Made by a program: the position numbers and the translations under genes. 64,000 bases of DNA from Balneolaceae bacterium (GTDB taxonomy: Bacteria > Bacteroidota > Rhodothermia > Balneolales > Balneolaceae): assembly GCA_018401935.1 (NCBI GenBank), contig JAGYJQ010000007.1, forward strand, positions 62,001 through 126,000. The letters run 5' to 3'. Shown here piece after piece: positions 28,028 to 37,228 of the stretch (the first letter of the stretch is position 1; each line of letters begins with the position of its first letter). Below the pieces are notes generated by a model. It was not told the origin of the DNA. It worked only from the letters and a program-made list of their open reading frames with translations, and did no database searches.

Positions 28028-28510
28028 CTAGCGTTTTAATAATTCAGTAGAATGCTCAATAGGTAAGCTGCGCGTTTCCTTAAAACTAGAGAGAACTAAA
28101 TTTGATCTGGTTTTATCCACTCCATCCCAAGACTGAATTCGTGATAAAAGACGCTCGAAGGAGGCCGTATTTTTTGTTCGCACTTTTAATAGGTGCGATC
28201 CCTCACCGGTAATGCTGTGACATTCTAAAATTTCAGATTCTTTCAACGTTTCCTCTACAAAATTATGGTAATTCTCAGAGCCATCTACCTGAACAAAGAG
28301 AAAGGCGCTAATGTCAAAATGAAAATCTTTATCGTTAAGAATAGCGTGATATCCTTTAATTAGTCCACGCTCTTCTAGTTTTTTCATGCGCTCAGAAACA
28401 GAAGGCACAGATAGCCCGACGAGCTCCGCAATTTTATTGCGCTGTGCTCGGCCATGTTCTTGTAAGTGATTCAAAATTTTAACGTCAATATCGTCAAGTA
28501 ATGGTATCAT
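28028..28510 (-). CDS. Lrp/AsnC-family transcriptional regulator
   Basis: A 160-residue regulator with an N-terminal helix-turn-helix (DDIDVKILNHLQEHGRAQRN, then VGLSVPSVSERMKKLEERGLI) and a C-terminal RAM ligand-binding domain (ILECHSITGEGSHLLKVRTK). Family members form octamers and sense amino acids. It is divergent from serS across 238 bp. Its target is not evident. Confidence 0.92.
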   Translation of the reverse strand: MIPLLDDIDVKILNHLQEHGRAQRNKIAELVGLSVPSVSERMKKLEERGLIKGYHAILNDKDFHFDISAFLFVQVDGSENYHNFVEETLKESEILECHSITGEGSHLLKVRTKNTASFERLLSRIQSWDGVDKTRSNLVLSSFKETRSLPIEHSTELLKR

Positions 28511-28717
28511 GGTCTGGACGGTTTATTTGATGGAAATATAGGGTTGGATGAGCGCCCACCTTAGATTGGTAAGAGTGATGAATTGCCTAAATAATCTAAA
28601 ATATAGAATTGAATTCCTAAAATTCTAAAGCGTAAAGTACAAAAGTAGTGCATAAAAGGGAATTACTTTAACATCTTTAACAAGTAAAAAAGCTCAACTA
28701 AATGTTTCTAGACCTTG

Positions 28718-28725
28718 TATCTTTG
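28718..28725 (+). promoter_or_regulatory. Bacteroidota-type -7 element upstream of serS
   Basis: TATCTTTG matches the TAnnTTTG -7 consensus of the Bacteroidota primary sigma factor and lies 23 bp before the serS start codon. A clear -33 element is not visible. Confidence 0.5.
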
Positions 28726-28748
28726 AATGATAACTCAATTAAAAAAGC

Positions 28749-30017
28749 ATGTTAGATATCACATTTATAAAGGAAAACCCGCAGTTAGTCATAGATACAA
28801 TGAATAACAAAGGGGAGAAGAATGTTCAACTTGTTCAGCAAGTAATAGATAAAGATGAACAGTGGCGCCAATTAGTCCATCAGGTGGATACACTCCGAGC
28901 TCAAAGTAATAAAGCGGCAAAACAAATAGGTGCATTGATGGCGAGCGGTAAGAAGGAGGAGGCTCAAGCCATTATTAAGGAAACATCTAAATCTAAAGAT
29001 ACAGTCAAAGAACTGGAAGATCAGCTGAATGTGATTGCTGAGGAGCGTACTTCCTTATTATTACGCATTCCTAATGTTGCGCATCCAAGCGTTCCGATCG
29101 GGCATTCAGAAGAAGATAATCAAGTGTACGGTACTTGGGGTACACCCGATACACAATCATGGCTAAAACCGCATTGGGATATCTTAGAGAGACATGGTTG
29201 GTTGGACTTTGAACGTGGGGTAAAGGTAACGGGGGCAGGTTTTCCTTTTTACCTTGGACCCTTAGCGCAGTTGCAGCGAGCGCTCATTCATTTTTTTATA
29301 GACGAGGCTAATAAAGCAGGCTATGTCGAAATGCAGGCCCCTTATTTCATTAATGAAGATTCAGCTCGGGGTACAGGTCAAATTCCTGACAAGGAAGATA
29401 TGATGTATGAGATTCCAAGGGATGCGTTTTTTGCTATACCCACTGCTGAAGTACCGGTAACCAACTTCCATCGGGACGAGATACTCTCCGAAGAGCAGTT
29501 ACCAATTCGTTATGTATGCCACACCCCCTGTTGGAGAAGAGAAGCAGGGTCGTATGGCAAGGATGTACGAGGGCTAAATAGATTACATCAATTTGATAAA
29601 GTTGAGCTTGTTCATTTTGTTAAGCCAGAAGAGTCGTATACAACGTTGGAATTGTTACGGGTACATGTGGAGTCGCTACTTCAAAAACTAGGCTTAGCCT
29701 ACCAGACCTTGCTCATGTGTACAGGTGATATGGGTTTCACTCAAACAAAAAAATATGATGTAGAAGTTTGGAGCCCAGGTCAACAACGGTGGTTAGAGGT
29801 GAGTTCTTGTTCCAATTTTGAGGCATTTCAAGCCAGAAGAATGCAGCTTAGATACAGAAAAGGTGAAAAAGAGACCGAAATGGTCCATACTCTTAATGGC
29901 TCGGGGCTGGCGCTTCCTAGGGTGCTTTCTGCTATTGTTGAAACCTATCAAACCGAAAACGGCCGTGTTAAAGTACCGGATATCTTAAAAAAGTATATTG
30001 ACCGGGAATATTTATAA
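28749..30017 (+). CDS. serS: seryl-tRNA synthetase
   Basis: Class II synthetase charging tRNA-Ser. The 422-residue protein has the N-terminal antiparallel coiled-coil arm (about 30-100, VQQVIDKDEQWRQLVHQVDT and on), motif 2 region RYVCHTPCWRREAGSYGKD, the serine-site TAEVPVTNFH, and motif 3 NGSGLALPRVLSAIVETYQ near the C-terminus. It is monocistronic, with a TAnnTTTG-type promoter element just upstream. Confidence 0.97.
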   Translation: MLDITFIKENPQLVIDTMNNKGEKNVQLVQQVIDKDEQWRQLVHQVDTLRAQSNKAAKQIGALMASGKKEEAQAIIKETSKSKDTVKELEDQLNVIAEERTSLLLRIPNVAHPSVPIGHSEEDNQVYGTWGTPDTQSWLKPHWDILERHGWLDFERGVKVTGAGFPFYLGPLAQLQRALIHFFIDEANKAGYVEMQAPYFINEDSARGTGQIPDKEDMMYEIPRDAFFAIPTAEVPVTNFHRDEILSEEQLPIRYVCHTPCWRREAGSYGKDVRGLNRLHQFDKVELVHFVKPEESYTTLELLRVHVESLLQKLGLAYQTLLMCTGDMGFTQTKKYDVEVWSPGQQRWLEVSSCSNFEAFQARRMQLRYRKGEKETEMVHTLNGSGLALPRVLSAIVETYQTENGRVKVPDILKKYIDREYL

Positions 30018-30076
30018 CTGGTTTTTTTGAACAAGGTTATTGAGACCTAACGATAGAAACCTAAAAATTAAACCCC

Positions 30077-30093
30077 AATGCTTGGAAAGCATT
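30077..30093. terminator. hairpin between convergent serS and dusB
   Basis: AATGCTT (30077-30083) pairs with AAGCATT (30087-30093) around a 3-base loop. There is no clear T-run on either side, so it is at best a weak bidirectional terminator. Confidence 0.35.
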
Positions 30094-31103
30094 TACACAG
30101 CGCTTACAGAGAAATGCTCTTCCTCGGTATAATTAAGTAAGCGTTCAAGTATTGGCGCCATAGTGTTGTGCTGCATTAATTCCATTCGAAGTTTCTTGCC
30201 ATTGCGAATTCCTTTTAGGTATTGTCCATAGTGTTTTTTCATAACAATAACACCATAGCGTTCGCCTTGATGTTCCACCGACAACTGAAGCTGTTTAGCG
30301 CACACCTCAAGACGCTCTCGAAGGGGTATGTCAGTAGAATAACTGCCTTGATCTAGATATGATCGAGTTTGATTGAAAATCCATGGATTTCCTATGGCAC
30401 CCCGGCCAATCATCACAGCATCTACTCCTGTTTCATTAAATAATTTTGCAGCCAATTCAGGACTGGTTACATCGCCGTTACCAATGATGGGAATATGTAA
30501 TCCTGGAGTATTTTTGAGCTTTTTAAGCCAGTTCCAATCCGCATCTCCTTTATATTTTTGGGCTCGTGTTCTAGCATGAACGGTTAACGCTTTCACACCA
30601 ACCGATTGTAGCATAAGCGCTACCTCTTGAATACGGATTGAGTTTTCATCCCAACCTAAACGAGTTTTTACGGTGACGGGTCTGTTCTCAACCGCATCAA
30701 CCACTGTGCCAGCCATGCGTTCCATCATGTCAATGTCCTTCAAACAAGCCGCACCAGCACCTTTGTTGACTACTTTATAGACGGGACACCCAAAGTTAAT
30801 ATCTACTACATCGGGGTTACTTGCTTCAGCAACTTTAGCAGCTCCATACATAGCCTCCTCACGTCCGCCAAAAATTTGAATTCCCAAAGGGCGTTCAGCT
30901 TCTTGAAAACTCATTTTATGTAGGGCAATGTCAGAATCGCGGATGAGCGCTTCGGAGCTGATAAATTCAGTAAAGACCATACTGGCGCCCATAGTGCGAC
31001 ATATCTGCCGAAATGGAGCATCTGAAACATCCTCCATTGGAGCTAAAAATAGAGGACGGTCTTGTTTGCCAAGTAGGCTTTCGAAAAAATCTTCTTTACT
31101 CAT
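30093..31103 (-). CDS. dusB: tRNA-dihydrouridine synthase (DusB type)
   Basis: A 336-residue flavoenzyme reducing uridine to dihydrouridine in the tRNA D-loop. Visible: LFLAPMEDVSDAPFR at the start of the barrel, TEFISSEAL, the catalytic Cys in FGCPVYKVVNKGAGAACL, VKTRLGWD, VHARTRAQKYKG and IGNGDV with MIGRGAIGNPWIF. Helical C-terminal domain follows. DusB is favoured over DusA or DusC by the GCPxxKV..GAGAxLL segment. Confidence 0.92.
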   Translation of the reverse strand: MSKEDFFESLLGKQDRPLFLAPMEDVSDAPFRQICRTMGASMVFTEFISSEALIRDSDIALHKMSFQEAERPLGIQIFGGREEAMYGAAKVAEASNPDVVDINFGCPVYKVVNKGAGAACLKDIDMMERMAGTVVDAVENRPVTVKTRLGWDENSIRIQEVALMLQSVGVKALTVHARTRAQKYKGDADWNWLKKLKNTPGLHIPIIGNGDVTSPELAAKLFNETGVDAVMIGRGAIGNPWIFNQTRSYLDQGSYSTDIPLRERLEVCAKQLQLSVEHQGERYGVIVMKKHYGQYLKGIRNGKKLRMELMQHNTMAPILERLLNYTEEEHFSVSAV

Positions 31104-31233
31104 ACCTTCAAGATACGAATATCTACTATTCTATCTGCAGCTTCTCAATATAACTTAGGATTTCTGTTAGTCATTTGGCTGTAATACTCCTATATTTTAA
31201 CCCTATTTAGTACAACAAGTTAAACATACACTC

Positions 31234-32304
31234 ATGGATATATCGAAGATTGAAGAATTACTGGGCGATGAAGCCTCCTACTTGCTAAATCATACCAGTA
31301 AAACAGTTACAAAAGATCAACTAATCCAACCTACTCCCGACTATGTAGATCAGGTTTGGTATCATTCTGATCGAAACAATAGAGTACTGGGAAATCTACA
31401 ATGGCTTATGGAATCAGGTCGACTTGGTGGGACAGGATACCTTTCTATATTGCCAGTTGATCAAGGAATTGAGCATTCTGCGGGTGCTTCATTCGCAAAA
31501 AACCCAGACTATTTTGATCCTGAAAATATTGTGAAGCTAGCCGTTGAAGCGGGTTGTAATGGTGTAGCATCAACCTTTGGTGCGTTACGTTCCGTTTCTC
31601 GTAAGTATGCGCATAAAATCCCTTTTATTGTGAAAATTAATCACAATGAACTCCTTACTTATCCTAACACGTTTGATCAAATTATGTTTGGTACTATTGA
31701 TCAGGCGTATGATATGGGTGCTGCAGCAGTGGGTGCAACCATCTATTTTGGATCGGAAGAATCTAACCGGCAAATTCAAGAAGTAGCTCAAGCCTTTGCA
31801 TATGCTCATGAATTAGGAATGGCTACCATACTTTGGTGCTATACCCGTAATGACGCATTCAAAGTGGACGGGGTTGACTATCACACCTCAGCTGACTTAA
31901 CGGGCCAGGCAAATCATATTGGATCAACTATTGGTGCCGATATTGTTAAACAAAAGCAACCTACCAATAATGGTGGTTACAAGGCTTTAAATGCGGGTAA
32001 TTCGTCATATGGTAAATTAGACGAGCGCATTTATTCCGAATTAACATCTGAGCATCCTATCGATTTAACCCGCTACCAAGTAGTTAACTCGTTTATGGGA
32101 CGTGCAGGTCTAATCAACTCTGGAGGAGCTTCCGGCTCAAATGATTTTGCCGATGCGGTTAAAACAGCGGTAATTAACAAACGAGCAGGTGGAATGGGAC
32201 TCATTAGTGGTCGTAAAGCATTCCAACGTCCTATTGCTGAGGGTGTACAACTTCTGAATATGATTCAGGATGTATATCTAAACAAAGAAGTGGATATTGC
32301 GTAA
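31234..32304 (+). CDS. fbaB: class I fructose-bisphosphate aldolase (FbaB/DhnA type)
   Basis: A 356-residue Schiff-base aldolase cleaving fructose 1,6-bisphosphate to triose phosphates. The archaeal-type class I pattern is visible: [22 protein letters not shown] region, [29 protein letters not shown], and [10 protein letters not shown] containing the probable Schiff-base lysine, with [12 protein letters not shown] binding phosphate near the C-terminus. It is unrelated to zinc-dependent class II aldolases. A terminator lies 70 bp downstream. Confidence 0.93.
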   Translation: MDISKIEELLGDEASYLLNHTSKTVTKDQLIQPTPDYVDQVWYHSDRNNRVLGNLQWLMESGRLGGTGYLSILPVDQGIEHSAGASFAKNPDYFDPENIVKLAVEAGCNGVASTFGALRSVSRKYAHKIPFIVKINHNELLTYPNTFDQIMFGTIDQAYDMGAAAVGATIYFGSEESNRQIQEVAQAFAYAHELGMATILWCYTRNDAFKVDGVDYHTSADLTGQANHIGSTIGADIVKQKQPTNNGGYKALNAGNSSYGKLDERIYSELTSEHPIDLTRYQVVNSFMGRAGLINSGGASGSNDFADAVKTAVINKRAGGMGLISGRKAFQRPIAEGVQLLNMIQDVYLNKEVDIA

Positions 32305-32372
32305 AAGTACATTCACCTAAACAGAGCGCATGTGAATTTGGGTGGTTAATCTAGGTCACTAAGCTTTTTTTT

Positions 32373-32405
32373 AGCCTTGTAGAGTTTCCTGCGAGGCTTT
32401 TTTTT
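32373..32405 (+). terminator. rho-independent terminator after the aldolase gene
   Basis: AGCCT (32373-32377) pairs with AGGCT (32394-32398), with partial pairing further in, followed by a run of T. Confidence 0.8.
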
Positions 32406-32415
32406 ATACTATAGT

Positions 32416-33456
32416 ATGAGTCAAATAAAGCAACATGTAGATAGTCCAAAACAGATAATCTCTAAAAAATATCTGTTTTTTTCTATTTCCCTGAGTCTTT
32501 TGACAATGGCTGGGGTTATCTGGTATACCTATACTCCAGGTATACTGGAGTACTTAGCACCCAAAAGACTTCCCGGGTTGGGCATCGCGTTGGTGGTTTC
32601 TTTCTTGAGAGTATGGTTTTCTGCAGCAAAAATTCGCTTTTTATCTGCGGGAGTTATTAGTTGGTTAGGAGCATTTAGGGTGCAATTGAGCTGGGACTTT
32701 ACCTCAGCTGTCACCCCATCTACCATAGGTGGTGCTCCTATGGCAACCTATGCTATGACCAAAGAGGGACTACGATTAGGTGAGTCTACCGCAATCATAT
32801 TATATAGTGTATTATTGGATCAAATCTGGTTTGCCATTGCCATTCCAATTTTGCTTGTGGCTGGCATCTATATGGATGTAGTTCCACCATCGGTGGGTTT
32901 TCTGGGTGAAGCATCCATGCTTATTCTGTATGTATCCTTGCTTTCATACGCTGGGGTACTCGCATATGGAGTTTTAATTAAACCATCAGCAATTTCAAAA
33001 ATTATCAAGTGGTTTGCAAAACTACCATTCCTTCGGAAACACAGGGATAAAATACACTTTGAAGCACAAAACCTCGAGCAATATGCCTATCAGCTCAAAG
33101 CCAAGCCGTTTCGATTTTTACTTCAGGCATTCTTTTACTCTACCATGTCTTGGTTGGCCAGAGTTGCGCTTGCGCCTATCGTTATTCTAAGTTTATTACC
33201 GGCTCCTGAATTACTCTCTGTGTTAAGAAGTTTGGCAATGAATCTAGCCTTTTTGGTAGTGCCAACCCCTGGAGGAAGCGGCGGAGTAGAAGGGCTCTTT
33301 GTACTATTTCAAGGTCCACTCATTTCAAGGGAAGCCTTTATTGGTCTGGCTTTATTTCTATGGCGTATTATTAGCTATTACATTACCATTGCGATGGGAA
33401 TGATGGCTACTACTTGGTATGTAAACCAGGAAGTGCATGAATATAAAAGCAACTAA
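32416..33456 (+). CDS. flippase-like / LPG-synthase transmembrane domain protein (UPF0104)
   Basis: A 346-residue inner-membrane protein with about seven to eight helices. Family motifs are TPSTIGGAPMATYAM near residue 95 and the PTPGGSGGVEGLF segment near residue 285. It has only the membrane domain of MprF-type lysylphosphatidylglycerol synthases and lacks the cytosolic aminoacyl-transfer domain, so it is better seen as a lipid transport-like protein of unknown substrate. It starts just after the aldolase terminator and 104 bp before radA. Confidence 0.83.
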   Translation: MSQIKQHVDSPKQIISKKYLFFSISLSLLTMAGVIWYTYTPGILEYLAPKRLPGLGIALVVSFLRVWFSAAKIRFLSAGVISWLGAFRVQLSWDFTSAVTPSTIGGAPMATYAMTKEGLRLGESTAIILYSVLLDQIWFAIAIPILLVAGIYMDVVPPSVGFLGEASMLILYVSLLSYAGVLAYGVLIKPSAISKIIKWFAKLPFLRKHRDKIHFEAQNLEQYAYQLKAKPFRFLLQAFFYSTMSWLARVALAPIVILSLLPAPELLSVLRSLAMNLAFLVVPTPGGSGGVEGLFVLFQGPLISREAFIGLALFLWRIISYYITIAMGMMATTWYVNQEVHEYKSN

Positions 33457-33560
33457 GAGTAAGTAGTTTAGGTGTTGAAACTCTTTTATCATTGTAGATG
33501 AACATACTCAAGCTATCTGACTAAGAAAAAATTGAGTGTATAATTATTCTATTATTGTTT

Positions 33561-34922
33561 ATGGCTAAATCGAATCAAATTTTTGTATGCACCTCATGTG
33601 GACATGAATCGCCCAAGTGGCTAGGAAGTTGTCCAGGGTGTAAAGAGTGGAATAGTTTCGTCGAGCAAGAAAAAATAACAGGTACAACTAAGCCGCACAA
33701 AGCTAAAATCGCAGGCTTAGAGCCAGAACAAGCACCTAAACCCCAAACGCTCAACGAAATTACGGCTACGGAGGCATCTCGATTTCAAACCGGAATTGCT
33801 GAATTTGATAGGGTGTTGGGTGGTGGATGTATGAGAGGATCCTATGTGCTCATTGGTGGAGCTCCTGGGGTTGGTAAAAGTACGCTCACTCTTCAAATAG
33901 CTAAGGCCGAACCAACCTTGTCTATTTTATATTGTGCTGGTGAAGAATCTGTCATGCAGATTAAACAACGAGCCAAACGCATGGGGGTCACATCGGAAAA
34001 ACTCTGGTTAATCAACGAGACACGCATTGAATCCATCATTGAGCAGGCTCAAAAGTTGCAACCTGATTTACTCATTGTTGATTCAATTCAAACTGTTTAC
34101 CGAGATCAGTTAAGTAGTATGCCAGGTAGTGTTGCTCAGGTAAAAGAGTGCGCTGCTTTGCTTCAACAATTGGCCAAAAAATCCAGTTTGTCCATTATGA
34201 TAATTGGCCACATTACCAAAGAAGGGGATATCGCGGGGCCACGGGTGTTAGAACACATGGTGGATACCGTGCTTAGTTTTGAAGGGGACGATCACTATAC
34301 CTACCGGCTGTTACGAAGTATAAAAAATAGATTTGGGCCAGCTCATGAAGTAGGGGTTTTCGAGATGAAGCAGGATGGTTTGGATCAGGTTCCCAATCCG
34401 TCGGCTTATTTTTTGGCAGAACGAAATCAAGAAGTGTCTGGCAGTGCCATTGGTTGTATAATGGAGGGTAGTCGACCTATATTGGTTGAACTTCAAGCAT
34501 TGGTAAGTCCTAGTGCATACGGGACTCCACAACGCACCGTCAATGGGATGGATCGCAACCGTGTTTTGCTACTTTTGGCCGTCTTAGAAAAACGTACAGG
34601 GTTTAAATTTTCGGATAAGGATGTGTATGTTAATGTCGCTGGTGGTTTAAAAATAAAAGATCCAGCAGCCGATCTTGCGCTTTGTATGGCTTTGGTATCA
34701 TCCCTATTGGATATAGCCTTGGATAATAATGAACTTTGGTTGGGTGAAGTAGGATTAGGAGGGGAACTAAGGCGGGTTGGCCAATTGGAAAGGCGCATTA
34801 AGGAAGCTGAAAAACTAGGGTATTCTCATAGTTGGGCTAAGGACCAAGATCACTCCAGTAACAAACCTTCACACCTAAAGGATGTGCTGCATAGTTTTGG
34901 GCAAAAAAAAAGCCCTAGATAA
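33561..34922 (+). CDS. radA: DNA repair protein RadA
   Basis: RecA-like helicase acting in branch migration during recombinational repair. The 453-residue protein starts at the ATG at 33561 (MAKSNQIFVC). Order: C4 zinc finger (CTSCGHESPKWLGSCPGC), Walker A GGAPGVGKST, Walker B LLIVDSIQTV, the RadA-specific KNRFGP motif and a C-terminal Lon-protease-like domain without protease activity. The last codons overlap the stem of a terminator that belongs to the opposite-strand rpsU. Confidence 0.95.
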   Translation: MAKSNQIFVCTSCGHESPKWLGSCPGCKEWNSFVEQEKITGTTKPHKAKIAGLEPEQAPKPQTLNEITATEASRFQTGIAEFDRVLGGGCMRGSYVLIGGAPGVGKSTLTLQIAKAEPTLSILYCAGEESVMQIKQRAKRMGVTSEKLWLINETRIESIIEQAQKLQPDLLIVDSIQTVYRDQLSSMPGSVAQVKECAALLQQLAKKSSLSIMIIGHITKEGDIAGPRVLEHMVDTVLSFEGDDHYTYRLLRSIKNRFGPAHEVGVFEMKQDGLDQVPNPSAYFLAERNQEVSGSAIGCIMEGSRPILVELQALVSPSAYGTPQRTVNGMDRNRVLLLLAVLEKRTGFKFSDKDVYVNVAGGLKIKDPAADLALCMALVSSLLDIALDNNELWLGEVGLGGELRRVGQLERRIKEAEKLGYSHSWAKDQDHSSNKPSHLKDVLHSFGQKKSPR

Positions 34923-34932
34923 ACCAGGGCTT
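34903..34932 (-). terminator. rho-independent terminator of rpsU
   Basis: On the minus strand AAGCCCT (complement of 34926-34932) pairs with AGGGCTT (complement of 34910-34916), followed by a T-run (the A-run at 34903-34911). The structure sits over the last codons and stop of radA. Confidence 0.85.
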
Positions 34933-34958
34933 CTATGTGATAACAATCTTGAGAGAAA

Positions 34959-35153
34959 CTAGAAGTTTTCTCGTTGACGTCGACGCTGCTCACGGACGGC
35001 CTTTTTCATGGCTTCCCGTCGTTCAATAGATGGTTTTGTGAACTGTTGACGATCCTTAAATTCATTAAGAATACGAGAACGAGTCACCATCTTTTTGAAA
35101 CGATTAATCGCGCGTTCAACGCTTTCATTGTCTTTAACTTCAACGCCTAGCAT
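34959..35153 (-). CDS. rpsU: 30S ribosomal protein S21
   Basis: A 64-residue basic protein starting MLGVEVKDNESVERAINRFK, ending in an Arg-rich tail (REQRRRQRENF). It is typical of bS21, the late-assembling small-subunit protein close to the anti-Shine-Dalgarno end of 16S rRNA. Length is normal. The gene has its own terminator overlapping radA. Confidence 0.95.
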   Translation of the reverse strand: MLGVEVKDNESVERAINRFKKMVTRSRILNEFKDRQQFTKPSIERREAMKKAVREQRRRQRENF

Positions 35154-35299
35154 TGAGCCTCACTTCCTTTCATTGTATTATTTCTCATTATTGAGAGAGT
35201 TAAATATAAGGTTTTTTTCTTCTAGATAAAAAACAGTTCTATGTGCAAATAACGAAAGAAAACCATACGAAAACAGAAATAACAAATAGCAAAAGGCCA

Positions 35300-36118
35300 T
35301 TAGAGATGATTTAAAATCCATTTTTTATCTAACCAATGAGGATTTAACCCCAAACCAAATAAAGCATAATCATATTTGGAAGGGTCAAGTGGGTCTAGTA
35401 ATATAAGCTGCTCTTGTAATTCTTCTACTGCCTTCCAGTCATTTTGATTTCGGGTGATAAGACCCAATTTTCTGCTCTGTCTTGCCACATGAACATCTAA
35501 TGGGATATAAATTTGGGACGGAGGCATAAAGCTCATACTTCCCACGTCTACTGGCCCCCCTCTAATTGTCCAGCGTAGATACATATATAGCCGTTTACAC
35601 GATCCCCCTTTTTCAGGATTAGAAATGTGCCTGCGGGTTCGAGCTGGTATTTCAGGGAAAAAACTAAAAAACTCCTGATGAAAGACTCCCATTAGAGGAC
35701 GATTTTTCGCTGTCGAAATAGTCAAACAATTTGCCCAAAAGGCCTCAAAGGTGGTAAAGTGAATAAGGATTTGTTGCATGGTTTTGACTAACCAATACAT
35801 ATCCTCGGAATTAAAGGTTCTATGTTTAAAGCCCGTTAATCTACGCGCATCTGATTCGGTAAAATTGCCAATAAAATCTAGTGGTCTATACGCCATTCTA
35901 GACAGCAAATCATCCACCTTTGCAATGACGATAGAGCGCTTACCCCATGCCATTGTAGCCGTAAAAAAACCAGCTACATTTATTTCTTCTGCATCATCAA
36001 AAGCGTACAAAAATTGGATAGGGTCATCTTCAATGTACGCCGGAACCTCCATTCTGTACACCCATTGATCCAGGACAGGCTTAAGCTTGAGTAGGTATTT
36101 TTTTGATCGTTTACGCAA
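35300..36118 (-). CDS. TIGR02757-family protein (DUF2400)
   Basis: A 272-residue uncharacterised protein. Family features: YIEDDPIQFLYAF near the start, FFTATMAWGKRSIVIAKVDDLL, the central FEAFWANC region and C-terminal IPLDVHVARQSRKLGLI and LDPLDPSKYDYALFGLG. The latter resembles the helix-hairpin region of HhH-GPD glycosylases, hinting at a nucleic-acid link. It starts with TTG inside the last codons of mutY (8-bp overlap); the first ATG (residue 23) would drop conserved sequence, so translational coupling with mutY is likely. Confidence 0.83.
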   Translation of the reverse strand: MRKRSKKYLLKLKPVLDQWVYRMEVPAYIEDDPIQFLYAFDDAEEINVAGFFTATMAWGKRSIVIAKVDDLLSRMAYRPLDFIGNFTESDARRLTGFKHRTFNSEDMYWLVKTMQQILIHFTTFEAFWANCLTISTAKNRPLMGVFHQEFFSFFPEIPARTRRHISNPEKGGSCKRLYMYLRWTIRGGPVDVGSMSFMPPSQIYIPLDVHVARQSRKLGLITRNQNDWKAVEELQEQLILLDPLDPSKYDYALFGLGLNPHWLDKKWILNHL

Positions 36119-37220
36119 ATCGCTTCATCAGGGCAAGAGTTAAGGTCTTATTCGCCTTTGGGAAGGGGTAATTTTTTAAATCCTGAATAGAAACCCACTT
36201 AATTTGTTTACTTGCTTTGGCTGTTGGGGTTTGCCGCGTCTTGGTTGGCTTCAAAACACACAGAAATGCGCTCAGGGTGATCGTAAAATGTGAATAGGCA
36301 TGTTTTAAGCTCATAAAATCTTCTATTACACTGATTTCTATACCTAACTCTTCTTGAATTTCTCTATGCAGTGCTTCTATGCTGGTTTCGTTACTTTCTT
36401 GTTTTCCACCGGGGAATTCCCATAAACCACCTAGCATAACATGTTCTGGCCGTTGGGCAATTAGCACTTGTTCTTGATCATTTATAATAATGGCTACCGA
36501 AATTTCTTGATGAGGTCGCTTTGCTTTTTTTGAAGTGTAGGGTATGTGATCGGTCTTGGCCGTTCGGTATGCGATGCATTTTGAAGCGAGAGGGCAAGTT
36601 TCGCAAGATGGTTTGGTAGGGGTGCATACCGTAGACCCTAATTCCATCATGGCTTGATTGAAGTCGGCGGGTGGATGTCCTTTTATCCAGTCATCCACTT
36701 CCTGCTGAACTAGTTTGCGGGTACCTGTTTTTCGGGTGTCCTGTTCAATCCCGCAAAATCGTGTAACGGTTCGGATTACATTTCCATCCATCACAGCATG
36801 TTCTAATCCAAAGGCAATACTTGCAATAGCCGCCGCTGTATAAGGTCCTATTCCTGGGAGTGATAGCAGCTCTTTGTATTCCTTAGGAAGTGAACCCGCA
36901 TAGTCACCGGTCACTATCTTGGCTGTTTTGTGAATATTTCTTGCCCGACTATAATATCCAAGTCCTTCCCACTGCTTTAAAACCTGTTGAGTGGACGCCG
37001 CAGCCAAGTCGTGAACACTTGGAAAGGCCGTCATAAATCGATTAAAAAAGGGAAGAGCTTGATCTACTCTAGTCTGTTGCAGCATTATTTCAGAAATCCA
37101 AATAGCATAAGGGTCTTTGGAATCTCGCCAGGGCATACTTCTTTTATTGTTGTCAAACCACGATAATAGCCGTTCGGCACAATTGGAGTCGAAAAGGATG
37201 TCCATTTCGGGTTTAGTCAT
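36111..37220 (-). CDS. mutY: A/G-specific adenine glycosylase with Nudix domain
   Basis: Base-excision enzyme removing adenine opposite 8-oxoguanine. The HhH-GPD core has SEIMLQQTRV with catalytic Glu44, helix-hairpin-helix LLSLPGIGPYTAAAIASIAFG at 118-138, Asp145 in MDGNVIR, and a 4Fe-4S cluster at Cys199, 206, 209 and 215 (C-x6-C-x2-C-x5-C). The C-terminal domain (about 238-369) contains a complete Nudix box at 272-294 (G-x5-E-x7-REI-x-EE-x-GI), usually lost in MutY. It is 8 bp downstream of the exported Ig-fold gene and overlaps the next gene. Confidence 0.93.
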   Translation of the reverse strand: MTKPEMDILFDSNCAERLLSWFDNNKRSMPWRDSKDPYAIWISEIMLQQTRVDQALPFFNRFMTAFPSVHDLAAASTQQVLKQWEGLGYYSRARNIHKTAKIVTGDYAGSLPKEYKELLSLPGIGPYTAAAIASIAFGLEHAVMDGNVIRTVTRFCGIEQDTRKTGTRKLVQQEVDDWIKGHPPADFNQAMMELGSTVCTPTKPSCETCPLASKCIAYRTAKTDHIPYTSKKAKRPHQEISVAIIINDQEQVLIAQRPEHVMLGGLWEFPGGKQESNETSIEALHREIQEELGIEISVIEDFMSLKHAYSHFTITLSAFLCVLKPTKTRQTPTAKASKQIKWVSIQDLKNYPFPKANKTLTLALMKRFA

Positions 37221-37228
37221 GCCTCTGT

